From the NCBI GenBank assembly GCA_002354655.1, contig DELY01000050.1, positions 158,925-222,924 on the forward strand: a stretch of DNA of 64,000 nucleotides. The letters are read 5' to 3'. A program made the position numbers and the translations under genes. This stretch comes from Pseudomonas sp. UBA2684 (lineage in GTDB: Bacteria; Pseudomonadota; Gammaproteobacteria; Pseudomonadales; Pseudomonadaceae). Positions 7,702 through 15,807 of the stretch are shown here, piece by piece. How positions within the stretch are numbered: position 1 is the first letter of the stretch; the number at the start of each line of letters is the position of its first letter. The notes beneath the pieces were generated by a model. It did not search any database. It saw only the letters and a list, made by a program, of their open reading frames with translations, and was not told the DNA's origin.

Positions 7702-8826
7702 TCAAAGCAGCGGCATGTTCTTGGTCACGCAGTGGATACCGCCACCGCCAGCGGCGATCGGGTCGATATTCACCTGCACCACCGCACGCCCCGGATACAG
7801 CTTGGTCAGCAGATCCTTGGCGAACTTGTCGGCGGTGGTGTCGCCAAACTGCGGCACGATCACCGCGCCATTGATCGGCAGGTAGTTGATATAGCCGGGG
7901 GCGAAATCCGGGTTGTTCTGGGTGTAGACGTTGCTGCGCTTCTTTAGGGGAGGCGGCAGGGTGTGCACCACCAGCTTGCTGCCATCGGCATCGGTGGCGT
8001 TCTTGAGGATCTCGAGGTGGGTGCGGGTCACCGCGTAGTCGTAGGACTTGGGGTCGTTGTCGAGGTTGGCGATCACCACGCCCTTGGAGGCGAAGCGCGC
8101 GTAGAAGTCGACGTGGGCATCGGTGATGTCCTTGCCCTTGATCCCTGGCAGCCAGATGATCTTGCGCAGGCCGAGGTTGGCCTTCAGCTCGGCCTCGATC
8201 TGCGCCTTGCTCATACCCGGGTTGCGGTTGCTGTTGACCCAGCAGCTCTCGGTCATGATCGCCGTGCCGTGGCCATCCACCTCGATGCCACCACCCTCGC
8301 CGGTGAGCATGCTGGCGATATAGGTGGCATAGGTTTCGTAGCTCAGGCTATCGGCCACCTGGGTGTCGTTGCTCGCCGTCTGCTTGTTGCCCCAACCGTT
8401 GAAGTTGAAGTCGACCAGGCCACGACCGCCCTGGCCGTCGACCACGAAGCAACCGCCGTAATCGCGTACCCAGATGTCATCCAGCGGCATAGTCAGAAAC
8501 TTGATATTGGTGGTGCCGCACTTGCTCTTGGCCAGCGCCAGCTGGTTGGCACGGCACAGCACGGTCACCGGCTGGTACTTGGCGATGGTCTTGGCCAACA
8601 GCGCGATGCAGTTGTTCACCGGCGTCGCCCAGTCCTCCCAGACCGTCGTCGAAGCGGCGAACGCCAGGAAGATCCGTTCCTGCAGCTCGTTCTCGTCCGG
8701 CATATACCAGCTGTTGGCCAGGGCGGCACGCACCCGCGGTGCATTCAACCCCAGCCCGGTACTGGCCAGCGCCCCCAGCCCGGCTAACAATGAAAACTGC
8801 TTGATAAAGTCACGACGAGTCGACAT
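7702..8826 (-). CDS. Tat-exported agmatine deiminase paralogue
   Basis: This 374-residue peptidyl-arginine/agmatine deiminase-family protein would hydrolyse agmatine to N-carbamoylputrescine and ammonia. The N-terminus STRRDFIK followed by a hydrophobic segment and a PRVRA cleavage region is a twin-arginine signal, so the folded enzyme should be periplasmic. Family motifs are kept: WVRDYGG, EGGGIEVDG, NRNPGM and the catalytic Cys in GGGGIHC (C366). It differs clearly from the cytosolic copy AguA encoded about 2.3 kb upstream on the same strand. No permease or partner enzyme with an export signal is nearby apart from the binding protein. Another guanidino substrate is possible. Confidence 0.82.
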   Translation of the reverse strand: MSTRRDFIKQFSLLAGLGALASTGLGLNAPRVRAALANSWYMPDENELQERIFLAFAASTTVWEDWATPVNNCIALLAKTIAKYQPVTVLCRANQLALAKSKCGTTNIKFLTMPLDDIWVRDYGGCFVVDGQGGRGLVDFNFNGWGNKQTASNDTQVADSLSYETYATYIASMLTGEGGGIEVDGHGTAIMTESCWVNSNRNPGMSKAQIEAELKANLGLRKIIWLPGIKGKDITDAHVDFYARFASKGVVIANLDNDPKSYDYAVTRTHLEILKNATDADGSKLVVHTLPPPLKKRSNVYTQNNPDFAPGYINYLPINGAVIVPQFGDTTADKFAKDLLTKLYPGRAVVQVNIDPIAAGGGGIHCVTKNMPLL

Positions 8827-8922
8827 GCGCTATTCCTCTTTTTATGGCTTATCCCGGAGCACGCCCGCTGGCGCCCCCATTGTTTATGGCTATGTCCCAA
8901 TTACGTGTTGCACGCAGCTTTT

Positions 8923-9086
8923 GTAGGGTGGGTTAGTGGCGCAGAGGCGGGCTGGCAAAGACACTGCGCAATGGGTGCGCCACGTAACCCACCAAGCGGT
9001 GATCGGCCTGCCTCATCTGGTGGGTTACGGCGCAACTGACTACGTATCAGCCGATAGCCCGTGGTCATGCGCCTAACCCACCCTAC
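8923..9086. repeat. REP-like cluster (family A, 164 bp)
   Basis: The element starts GTAGGGTGGGTTAG (8923-8936) and ends CTAACCCACCCTAC (9073-9086), a perfect 14-bp terminal inverted repeat. A second inner pair, GTAACCCACCA and TGGTGGGTTAC, lies within. It fills most of the 289-bp gap upstream of the exported deiminase; the rest of the gap shows nothing else. Confidence 0.75.
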
Positions 9087-9115
9087 GAACTGCTGGAGGC
9101 AGGCAGGCGAGAGGC

Positions 9116-10213
9116 CTAGAGATCGGTCTTGAAGGTGCTCCAGGTACGCATGCGCGCACGCATGTCGCGCTGCGGAATGTCCTTGCCGGGAATCAGCCGT
9201 GCGTAGGTGGCTTCATCGGCATAGATATCCGGGTTGTTGCGCATGTCGTCCGCGACCATTGGCCGGGCCTTGGCGCTGGAGGTGGGATAACCGGTGGCGT
9301 TGCTGATGGCCGCCATGTTCTCCGGACGCATGATGAAATTGATCAGCGCGTAGGCATATTCAGGATGCTGGGCATCGGCCGGAATGGCCATGGTGTCCAT
9401 CCAGATGGTGCTGCCCTGCACCGGGATGCGGTAACCGAAGGTCCGCCCCGCTTTCGCCTCATCCGCCGTGCGCTGGGCCTGGGTCATGTCGCCGCTGTAA
9501 CCGAGCGACAGGCAGATCTCGCCATTGACCAGCTGCGTGACCGGTTGCGACTGGAACTTGCGCACGTAAGGCTTGATGCTTTTCAGCAGCGCCAACGCCT
9601 CGGCCAGGTCTTCCGCCTTGCCGCTGCGCGGCTCACGCCCCAGGTAGTTGAGCACCACGGCCAGCACTTCGTCCGGCGAGTCGATCATCGAGATGCCGCA
9701 GTCGGCAAACTTGGCGGCCAGCTCCGGCTTGAACAGCAGGTCCAGGCTATTGACCGGTGCCTGCAGCATGCGCTGCTCGATCATCTGCGTGTTGTAGGTC
9801 AGGCCGATCGAACCCCAGGTGTAGGGCACGGTGGCATGCCGCGAGTAGGGGTACTTGGTCTGCAGGTTGCGCAGGCCCGGCTCGATGTCATCCAGGTGCT
9901 CGAGCTTGCTGGTGTCCAGCTTCTGCAGCGCGCCGGCACGCATCAGCCGTTCGGCCACGGTGTCGCCGGGGAAGATCAGGTCATAGCCGCTGCGCCCGGC
10001 CATCATCTTGGCCTCCAGCGTTTCGCTGCCTTCCATGACGTCGTAGATCACCCGAATGCCGGTTTCCTTGGTGAAGTTGCTCAGGGTATCCGGGGCGAAA
10101 TAGTCGGCCCAATTGTACAGGCGCAGGGTCTTTTCCTCGGCCTGGCCCCAGGCCTGGGCACAGCTCAGGGCGAGGCTCAGCGAGCCGATCAGTAAGGCTT
10201 TACCAGGTTTCAT
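9116..10213 (-). CDS. Periplasmic polyamine-binding protein (PotF/SpuD-like)
   Basis: This 365-residue solute-binding protein has a Sec signal (LLIGSLSLALSCAQAWG) and the polyamine-binding family start LRLYNWADYFAPDTL. Aromatic and acidic ligands typical of PotF/SpuD are recognisable (YNWADY, PGDTVAERL). It lies 2 bp after aguB with a clear AAGGAG site, so it is the last gene of an aguA-aguB operon. No permease or ATPase gene is next to it; it must use a transporter encoded elsewhere or act in sensing. Agmatine or putrescine is the likely ligand from context. Confidence 0.85.
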   Translation of the reverse strand: MKPGKALLIGSLSLALSCAQAWGQAEEKTLRLYNWADYFAPDTLSNFTKETGIRVIYDVMEGSETLEAKMMAGRSGYDLIFPGDTVAERLMRAGALQKLDTSKLEHLDDIEPGLRNLQTKYPYSRHATVPYTWGSIGLTYNTQMIEQRMLQAPVNSLDLLFKPELAAKFADCGISMIDSPDEVLAVVLNYLGREPRSGKAEDLAEALALLKSIKPYVRKFQSQPVTQLVNGEICLSLGYSGDMTQAQRTADEAKAGRTFGYRIPVQGSTIWMDTMAIPADAQHPEYAYALINFIMRPENMAAISNATGYPTSSAKARPMVADDMRNNPDIYADEATYARLIPGKDIPQRDMRARMRTWSTFKTDL

Positions 10214-10215
10214 GG

Positions 10216-11124
10216 TCAGACTCCTTGGTGATTCCAGCGCACGTGGGTTTGCCGTCCGTCCAGCCCCAGCAACGGGCCGTACATTTCCGGGCGACGATCA
10301 CGGTAGATGCCCCACGTCTGGCGCTCTTCGCCCATGGCGGCCAGATCCAGTTCGCGCACCAGCACACCGCTGCTGTCGCGATCGGCCTCGGCGAGCAACT
10401 TGCCCTTGTGGTCGGTGATAAAGGACGAACCGTAGAAGCTCATCGCCAGCGCTGGATCGCCGGTTGCCACTTCATGACCGACGCGGTTGGCGGCGATCAC
10501 CGGCATGATGTTGGCGGCGGCATGGCCACGCTGGGTCAGTTGCCAATGGTCACGGGAATCCAGCACCGCAGCGCCCGGTTCGGAGCCGATGGCGGTCGGG
10601 AACAGCAGCACCTCGGCACCTTGCAGGGCCAGGCAGCGCGCCGTTTCGGGGAACCACTGGTCCCAGCAGATGCCGACGCCGATACGCCCGAAGGCGGTGT
10701 CCCAGATGCGGAAACCGGTGTCGCCGGGGCTGAAGTATTCCTTCTCCTGATAGCCGATGGCGTTGGGAATGTGGGTCTTGCGGTACACCCCAAGCAAGCT
10801 GCCATCGGCATCGGCCACGCTCAGCGAGTTGAAGTAGGCGTTGCCAGCCTTCTCGAACCAGGAGAGCGGCAGCACCACGCCCAGCTCCTTGGCCAGCGCA
10901 GCGAAGCGCTTGAGCACGCGACTCTGGCCGTACTCCTCAGCCAGCGCCAGGTGCTTGTGGTCCTGTTCGATGCAGAAGTACGGGGTGGCGAACAGCTCCT
11001 GCAGGAGGATCAGTTGGGCACCCTTGGCGGCAGCCTCGCGCACCAGGCGCTCGGCCTGGTCGAGGTTCTGTTCAAGGTCCCAGCTGCAGGCGAACTGGGT
11101 GGTGGCGACGATCAGCTTGCTCAT
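10216..11124 (-). CDS. aguB: N-carbamoylputrescine amidohydrolase AguB
   Basis: The 302-residue carbon-nitrogen hydrolase converts N-carbamoylputrescine to putrescine, CO2 and ammonia, the second step of the agmatine pathway. The Glu-Lys-Cys triad is visible in LILLQELFATPYFC, YRKTHIP and GICWDQWFPE. It begins 4 bp after aguA, preceded by GAGG, and is followed after 2 bp by the binding-protein gene. Together the three genes form one operon for taking up and degrading agmatine. Confidence 0.93.
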   Translation of the reverse strand: MSKLIVATTQFACSWDLEQNLDQAERLVREAAAKGAQLILLQELFATPYFCIEQDHKHLALAEEYGQSRVLKRFAALAKELGVVLPLSWFEKAGNAYFNSLSVADADGSLLGVYRKTHIPNAIGYQEKEYFSPGDTGFRIWDTAFGRIGVGICWDQWFPETARCLALQGAEVLLFPTAIGSEPGAAVLDSRDHWQLTQRGHAAANIMPVIAANRVGHEVATGDPALAMSFYGSSFITDHKGKLLAEADRDSSGVLVRELDLAAMGEERQTWGIYRDRRPEMYGPLLGLDGRQTHVRWNHQGV

Positions 11125-11128
11125 AACC

Positions 11129-12181
11129 TCACCCCTTCAACGGCCAGGCCGGCTGTTGCTGGGTGATGCAGTGCACCCCGCCGCCGCCATGGGCCAGCTG
11201 ATTGATCTGCACCGGTACCACTTCACGGCCCGGGAAGGCCATGCGCAGGGTCGCCGCCGCTTCCTCATCGGCGGCAATGCCGTAGGCCGGCATGATGATC
11301 GCGCCGTTGCAGATGTAGAAGTTGGTGTAGGAGGCGCAGAACACCTCGGCTTCAGTATCCACCGCATCGGTGGCCTCGAACAGTTCGAGCAGCTCGAACT
11401 TGCGCCCGCGGGCGTCGGTGGCCAACTCGATGGCGCGGCGGTTCTCGCGTACCACCTCGGCATACACCGAACCCTGATCGCGGGTGGCGTCCACCAGCAG
11501 CGCGCCGGGCTTGGCAAAGGCACACACGCCATCGATATGGCCGTCGGTCATATCGCCGGTGACGTACTTGGGGTCGCCCGGCAGCCAGATGGTCTTCTTC
11601 ACGCCGAGCAGGCGGGCGAAGATTTCCTCCATCTCGGCCTTGTTCATGCCGGGGTTGCGGTTGGGGTTGAGCAGCACCGACTCGGTGGTGATCAGCGTGC
11701 CGTCGCCATCCACATGGATTGCCCCGCCTTCGTTGCTCAGCGGCGTGCCGAAGCAATCCATGCCCAGGCCATTGAGAATGCGCCGCGCCAGGCTCTCGTC
11801 GAGATCATGCTCGGACTTGCCGCCCCAGGCGTTGAAGCGCCAGCTGACCCCGGCCAGACCATGCTGCGGATGGCAGACGAAGCTCGGCCCCGAGTCACGG
11901 CACCAGCTGTCGTTGACAGCCAGCTCGATCAGCTCGATGTTGGCCCCGCACAGCGTACGAGCGCGCAGCGCCGCAGACGGATCGACCACCATCTTCACCG
12001 GCTCGAAACGGGCAATGGCGTTGGCCACCCGGGCAAAGTCGACCTGTACCTCGGCCAGGGTCACGCCCCAACCGGACTCCCACAGCCCTTGGTTGTGCGG
12101 CCAGACCATCCAGGTAGCGGCGTGCGGGACCCATTCGGCGGGCATGAACCAGGTGTTTTCTGCGACTGCGTTATGCTGCAT
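11129..12181 (-). CDS. aguA: Agmatine deiminase AguA (cytosolic)
   Basis: This 350-residue enzyme converts agmatine to N-carbamoylputrescine. Motifs: TWMVWPHN near the N-terminus, SWCRDSGP, NEGGAIHVDGDGT, NRNPGMNK, and the catalytic Cys in HGGGGVHC (C338). The ATG at 12181 (MQHNAVAEN) is preceded by GAAGG and fits the family N-terminus; the frame stays open upstream but without family similarity. It heads the aguA-aguB-binding protein operon and is divergent from a LysR gene, with a 133-bp shared control region. In P. aeruginosa the agu operon is controlled by a TetR protein instead, so control here differs. Confidence 0.94.
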   Translation of the reverse strand: MQHNAVAENTWFMPAEWVPHAATWMVWPHNQGLWESGWGVTLAEVQVDFARVANAIARFEPVKMVVDPSAALRARTLCGANIELIELAVNDSWCRDSGPSFVCHPQHGLAGVSWRFNAWGGKSEHDLDESLARRILNGLGMDCFGTPLSNEGGAIHVDGDGTLITTESVLLNPNRNPGMNKAEMEEIFARLLGVKKTIWLPGDPKYVTGDMTDGHIDGVCAFAKPGALLVDATRDQGSVYAEVVRENRRAIELATDARGRKFELLELFEATDAVDTEAEVFCASYTNFYICNGAIIMPAYGIAADEEAAATLRMAFPGREVVPVQINQLAHGGGGVHCITQQQPAWPLKG

Positions 12182-12314
12182 ACAAGTGCCTTCAGTTAAG
12201 TCTTTGTTATCACTGAAAACCGCGAATGCGGTGATGACTTGCATGCTAGGCCTGTAAAAATGCCGTAACAAACGATAGATTTTGCGCAATTCTGATTAGC
12301 AGGACTTATCAATA
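12182..12314. promoter_or_regulatory. Shared control region of aguA and the LysR gene
   Basis: The 133 bp between the two divergent starts are AT-richer than the flanks and must hold both promoters. This is the standard place for a LysR-type operator. I could not assign a convincing -35/-10 pair or T-N11-A box by eye. Confidence 0.5.
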
Positions 12315-13190
12315 ATGTTGAAACACTGGCCCCCACTAAACGCCCTGCGCGGCTTCGAAGCCGCCGCCCGCCTCGGCAGCTTCCACAGGGCGGCCGAAGA
12401 GCTGCACCTCACCCAGTCGGCGATCAGCCAGCAGATCCGCAGCCTGGAAGGTTTCCTCGAACAACCGCTGTTCTTCCGCAACGGCCGTAGCGTCAGCCTG
12501 ACCGATGCCGGGCATGACCTGCTCAGCACCACCCAGTCGCTGCTGCAGCAACTGGCGGTCGGCATCCGTCGCCTGGAGCAGTACCGCAAGCCCAACCAAC
12601 TGGTGGTCAACACCACCCCGGCCTTCGCCCGTCACTGGCTGGTGCCGCGCCTGGGCGAGTTCCATCGCCTGCACCCGGAGGTCGACCTGTGGCTGTTCAC
12701 CACCGACGAAATCCCCGACATGGCCACCCAGACCGTCGACGTGGCCGTGCGTGACGACCTTACCGCGCAGGCCGAATGCAGCTTTCGCGTGTTGCTGGAA
12801 GACCGCCTCTATCCGGCCGCCCATCCCAACCTGCTGACGCAACAGCCAGCCGAACGCAGCACCCTGCACGGTGAACGGGAGATGGACTGGAGCCACTGGG
12901 CGGTACAGGGCGGACAGGACGTGGGCCAGCAAAGCCGCGGCTTGAATTTTTCCGACCCCGGCCAGCTGCTGGATGCCGCCAGCCAGGGCCTGGGGATTGC
13001 CCTGGTCAGCCAGTTGCTGGCTGACCAGGCGCGGCGCAATAGCCTGTTGCAGCCCCTGGTGGAGCAGAGCGTGCGCGGCCCCAACTGGGCCTGGCTGGTG
13101 CACCGCGACAGCGAAAGCGACCCGCTGACCCGCAGCTTCTGCAATTGGCTGGAAAGCGCGCTGGGCTGTGGCGCGGTAACCAAATCGTAG
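12315..13190 (+). CDS. LysR-family regulator, probable controller of the agmatine operon
   Basis: The 291-residue protein has an N-terminal helix-turn-helix (AAEELHLTQSAISQQIRSLE) of the GcvA-like branch, with LNALRGFEAAARLGSF at the start, and a periplasmic-binding-type effector domain. LysR regulators usually act on the divergent gene, here aguA, so agmatine or N-carbamoylputrescine is a reasonable co-inducer; this is inference from position only. The stop codon TAG lies in a GTAG next to a REP-like sequence. Confidence 0.88.
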   Translation: MLKHWPPLNALRGFEAAARLGSFHRAAEELHLTQSAISQQIRSLEGFLEQPLFFRNGRSVSLTDAGHDLLSTTQSLLQQLAVGIRRLEQYRKPNQLVVNTTPAFARHWLVPRLGEFHRLHPEVDLWLFTTDEIPDMATQTVDVAVRDDLTAQAECSFRVLLEDRLYPAAHPNLLTQQPAERSTLHGEREMDWSHWAVQGGQDVGQQSRGLNFSDPGQLLDAASQGLGIALVSQLLADQARRNSLLQPLVEQSVRGPNWAWLVHRDSESDPLTRSFCNWLESALGCGAVTKS

Positions 13191-13355
13191 ACTGAGCTAG
13201 CCGCGCAGCGGCGCAACCCAGCGATGAGGGGTCACCTAGACGATGGGTATCGCCAAGCTCAACCCATCCTACGGAGTGACTGGAAACCCACCGGCGTTGT
13301 AACGCAACACCCAAACCGCAGGCTGGGCTAGCCGCGCAGCGGCGTAACCCAGCTA
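13188..13355. repeat. Composite REP-like cluster (family A)
   Basis: Two inverted segments containing CTAGCCGCGCAGCGGCG (about 13197 and 13328) flank a GATGGGTATCGC...GCTCAACCCATCCTAC unit (13241-13272). The cluster fills the whole gap between the LysR gene and amn, and the stop codons of both genes fall in its ends. Confidence 0.7.
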
Positions 13356-14837
13356 GCGGAACGGCGGCTCGTCGAAACTGCGCAGCTTGCGTGAGTGCAG
13401 CGAATCGAGCTGGTTGCGCAGCAAGTCGAGGGCGGTGATGCCGATATGCAGGTGCTGGGTCACCGCGCGCTCGTAGAACGCCCCGGCGGCGCCCGGCAAC
13501 TTGATCTCGCTGTGCAGCGGTTTGTCCGAGACGCACAGCAGCGTGCCGTAGGGCACCCGCAGGCGATAGCCTTGGGCGGCGATGGTGCCGCTTTCCATGT
13601 CCACCGCCACCGCGCGCGACAGGTTGATCAGCGGCCGCTCCTGGGCCCAGCGCAGCTCCCAGTTGCGGTCGTCGTAGGTCAGCACGGTGCCGGTGCGCAG
13701 GCGTTTCTTCAGCTCGTCGCCCTGCTCGCCGGTGACCTGCTTGGCCGCCTCCTGCAACGCCTGCTGCACTTCGGCCAGGGCCGGCAGCGGAATATTCGGC
13801 GGCAGCACCCGATCGAGGATGCCGTCGCGGCGCATATAAGCGTGGGCCAGCACGTAGTCGCCGATGGTCTGCGATTGGCGCAGGCCGCCGCAGTGGCCAA
13901 TCATCAGCCAGCAATGCGGGCGCAGCACGGCCAGGTGGTCGGTGATGTTCTTCGCGTTGGACGGACCGACACCGATGTTCACCAGGGTGATGCCGTCGCC
14001 GTCGGCAGCCCCTTGCAGGTGATAGGCCGGCATCTGGTAACGGTGCCAGACCACCGTCTCGATGATCGCCTGCATCTCGCCTTCGGCCATGCCGCGCTCG
14101 ATCACCACGTTGCCCGGTAGCACCATGCGCACAAAACGCGAATCGCCGACCAGCATGTCCAGGCCGTGGCGGATAAATTGGTCGACGTAGCGGTGGTAGT
14201 TGGTCAGCAGAATCCACGGCTGCACATGCCGCCAGTCGCTGCCGGTGTAATGCACCAGGCGGCGCAGGGAGAAATCCACTCTTGCTGCGTCGAACAGCGC
14301 CAGCGGCAGCGGGTCGGTGTTTTCCCAGTCATACAGGCCATCGGCGGTGCCATCGGTGGCGGCGGACAGGTCGGTACTGGGGAACACCCGCGCCAGTTCG
14401 GCGGCGGTCACCCCGGAGCCGGCCAGCTCATCGCCCTGCTCGACCACATAGGGATAGGGAATGTTCTGCTGGCTGATACCCACTTCCACATGCACGGTGA
14501 AGTCATGCATCAGCGGCTGCAACTGCTCCAGCAAGTACTTACGGAAGGCCGCGGGATGGGTCACGGTAACGCTATAGGTCCCCGGCACCTGCACCTTGGC
14601 ATAAGCGCGCACGGTGGTCGGCGCTTCGCCCTGGCACAGGTAGGTCAGGCGCAACTCGGGGTAGCGGAACTGGCACTGCTCGGCGGCATCCGGCTTGATG
14701 CGCTCCTTGAGATAGCGCTTGAGCGCCTGGCTGAGGGCGCTGGTGGCTTGCTGGTGCAGAGCGGCCAGACGATCCACCGCCTCCTCTGCACTGTGGGCGA
14801 CGACGAAGTCTTCGGAACAAGGGCTCACGGCGGGCAT
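13353..14837 (-). CDS. amn: AMP nucleosidase
   Basis: This 494-residue enzyme splits AMP into adenine and ribose 5-phosphate in purine salvage. The N-terminal AMP-nucleosidase domain (about 1-170) is followed by a phosphorylase-type domain with TLVNIGVGPSNAKN, MIGHCGGLR and AVDMESGTIAAQG. Length is normal for the family. The ATG at 14837 is very close to AGGA; a GTG three codons later has better spacing and may be the true start. The neighbours amn and the acyl-CoA dehydrogenase are nearly adjacent in P. aeruginosa; here the CRISPR array lies between them. Confidence 0.94.
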   Translation of the reverse strand: MPAVSPCSEDFVVAHSAEEAVDRLAALHQQATSALSQALKRYLKERIKPDAAEQCQFRYPELRLTYLCQGEAPTTVRAYAKVQVPGTYSVTVTHPAAFRKYLLEQLQPLMHDFTVHVEVGISQQNIPYPYVVEQGDELAGSGVTAAELARVFPSTDLSAATDGTADGLYDWENTDPLPLALFDAARVDFSLRRLVHYTGSDWRHVQPWILLTNYHRYVDQFIRHGLDMLVGDSRFVRMVLPGNVVIERGMAEGEMQAIIETVVWHRYQMPAYHLQGAADGDGITLVNIGVGPSNAKNITDHLAVLRPHCWLMIGHCGGLRQSQTIGDYVLAHAYMRRDGILDRVLPPNIPLPALAEVQQALQEAAKQVTGEQGDELKKRLRTGTVLTYDDRNWELRWAQERPLINLSRAVAVDMESGTIAAQGYRLRVPYGTLLCVSDKPLHSEIKLPGAAGAFYERAVTQHLHIGITALDLLRNQLDSLHSRKLRSFDEPPFR

Positions 14838-14959
14838 TCCTGGCTGAACAGACAGGCTCTATCTTGCCTGTATCAGCGCGGCTTGGCATAGCGCTTCGCG
14901 ACAAGCCAACGCAACTCCCTCGCCCACTCGGGCCCCCATGCCGACATTTATTATTAGTC

Positions 14960-15721
14960 ACTTCATCCGCCGCTGGCGCGGGGAAGACAGCTCGGCCTTA
15001 CCCTGACTGGACTGCACCTGCGGTTCATCCCCGCTGGCGCGGGGAACACCGCCGGAGATCCCGGCTGAACTGCGCGATGAGCGGTTCATCCCCGCTGGCG
15101 CGGGGAACACATATGGTTGGCCTCCTCCCAACCATTGATGAACGGTTCATCCCCGCTGGCGCGGGGAACACCGGCAGCGCCACTGTTTGGTAAACCGTGT
15201 TGTCGGTTCATCCCCGCTGGCGCGGGGAACACGAGATCTAGCAAAACCTTCAGGGCGGCCTGCGCGGTTCATCCCCGCTGGCGCGGGGAACACGCCGGCA
15301 TAAGGGTGTTCGGGCGCTATAGGAGACGGTTCATCCCCGCTGGCGCGGGGAACACAACACCAAGATCGGCAGATATGTCCTGCACCGCGGTTCATCCCCG
15401 CTGGCGCGGGGAACACGCGATGAGCACCATCCACAGCCAGGCATAGCTCGGTTCATCCCCGCTGGCGCGGGGAACACCACGACAAGCTGCGCGATCAAGT
15501 CGCACGCGACGGTTCATCCCCGCTGGCGCGGGGAACACCCAGTTCTCGCCGCATTGACTCCAGCCAAGGTCGGTTCATCCCCGCTGGCGCGGGGAACACT
15601 TCACTACATCGGTCGGTTTGAGGTAGGCCGGCGGTTCATCCCCGCTGGCGCGGGGAACACACCACTTAGCTTGAGGCGTTCGGCCAGCAGGTCGGTTCAT
15701 CCCCGCTGGCGCGGGGAACAC
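14960..15721 (-). CRISPR. Type I-E CRISPR array, 13 repeats and 12 spacers, no cas genes
   Basis: Twelve identical 28-bp units (plus-strand core TTCATCCCCGCTGGCGCGGG, always preceded by C) begin at 15022, 15083, 15144, 15205, 15266, 15328, 15389, 15450, 15511, 15572, 15633 and 15694. A degenerate unit lies at 14960-14988, with an inserted G and changed ends. Spacers are 32 nt, except the sixth from the left (15294-15326), which is 33 nt. On the minus strand the repeat reads GTGTTCCCCGCGCC and onwards, the E. coli type I-E form. The decayed repeat on the left marks the old end, so the leader should be on the right (15722 onwards). No cas gene lies in the window. Confidence 0.97.
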
Positions 15722-15748
15722 TCTTAGCGTAACCAACTGTTCCTCTGA

Positions 15749-15784
15749 GAAAAAATCGGCCGCTAACAATCCACCGATTTTTTC
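15749..15784. terminator. Perfect 11-bp hairpin with A6/T6 arms beside the array
   Basis: GAAAAAATCGG (15749-15759) and CCGATTTTTTC (15774-15784) enclose a 14-nt loop. It lies 23 bp past the stop of the acyl-CoA dehydrogenase gene and can end transcription in both directions. It also sits where the CRISPR leader should be, 27 bp from the first repeat. Confidence 0.75.
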
Positions 15785-15807
15785 ACGAATGATCGGACAG
15801 GCACGGA

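Noticed and set aside
12182-12314. Definite LysR operator (T-N11-A) between aguA and the LysR gene
   Set aside because: Several chance matches exist and none has clear dyad symmetry, so no specific site is claimed.
14864-15769. Several 64-109 residue reading frames rich in RWRGEH or PRASGDEP on both strands
   Set aside because: They are translations of the CRISPR repeats and spacers. The peptide repeats follow the repeat period and have no start signals.
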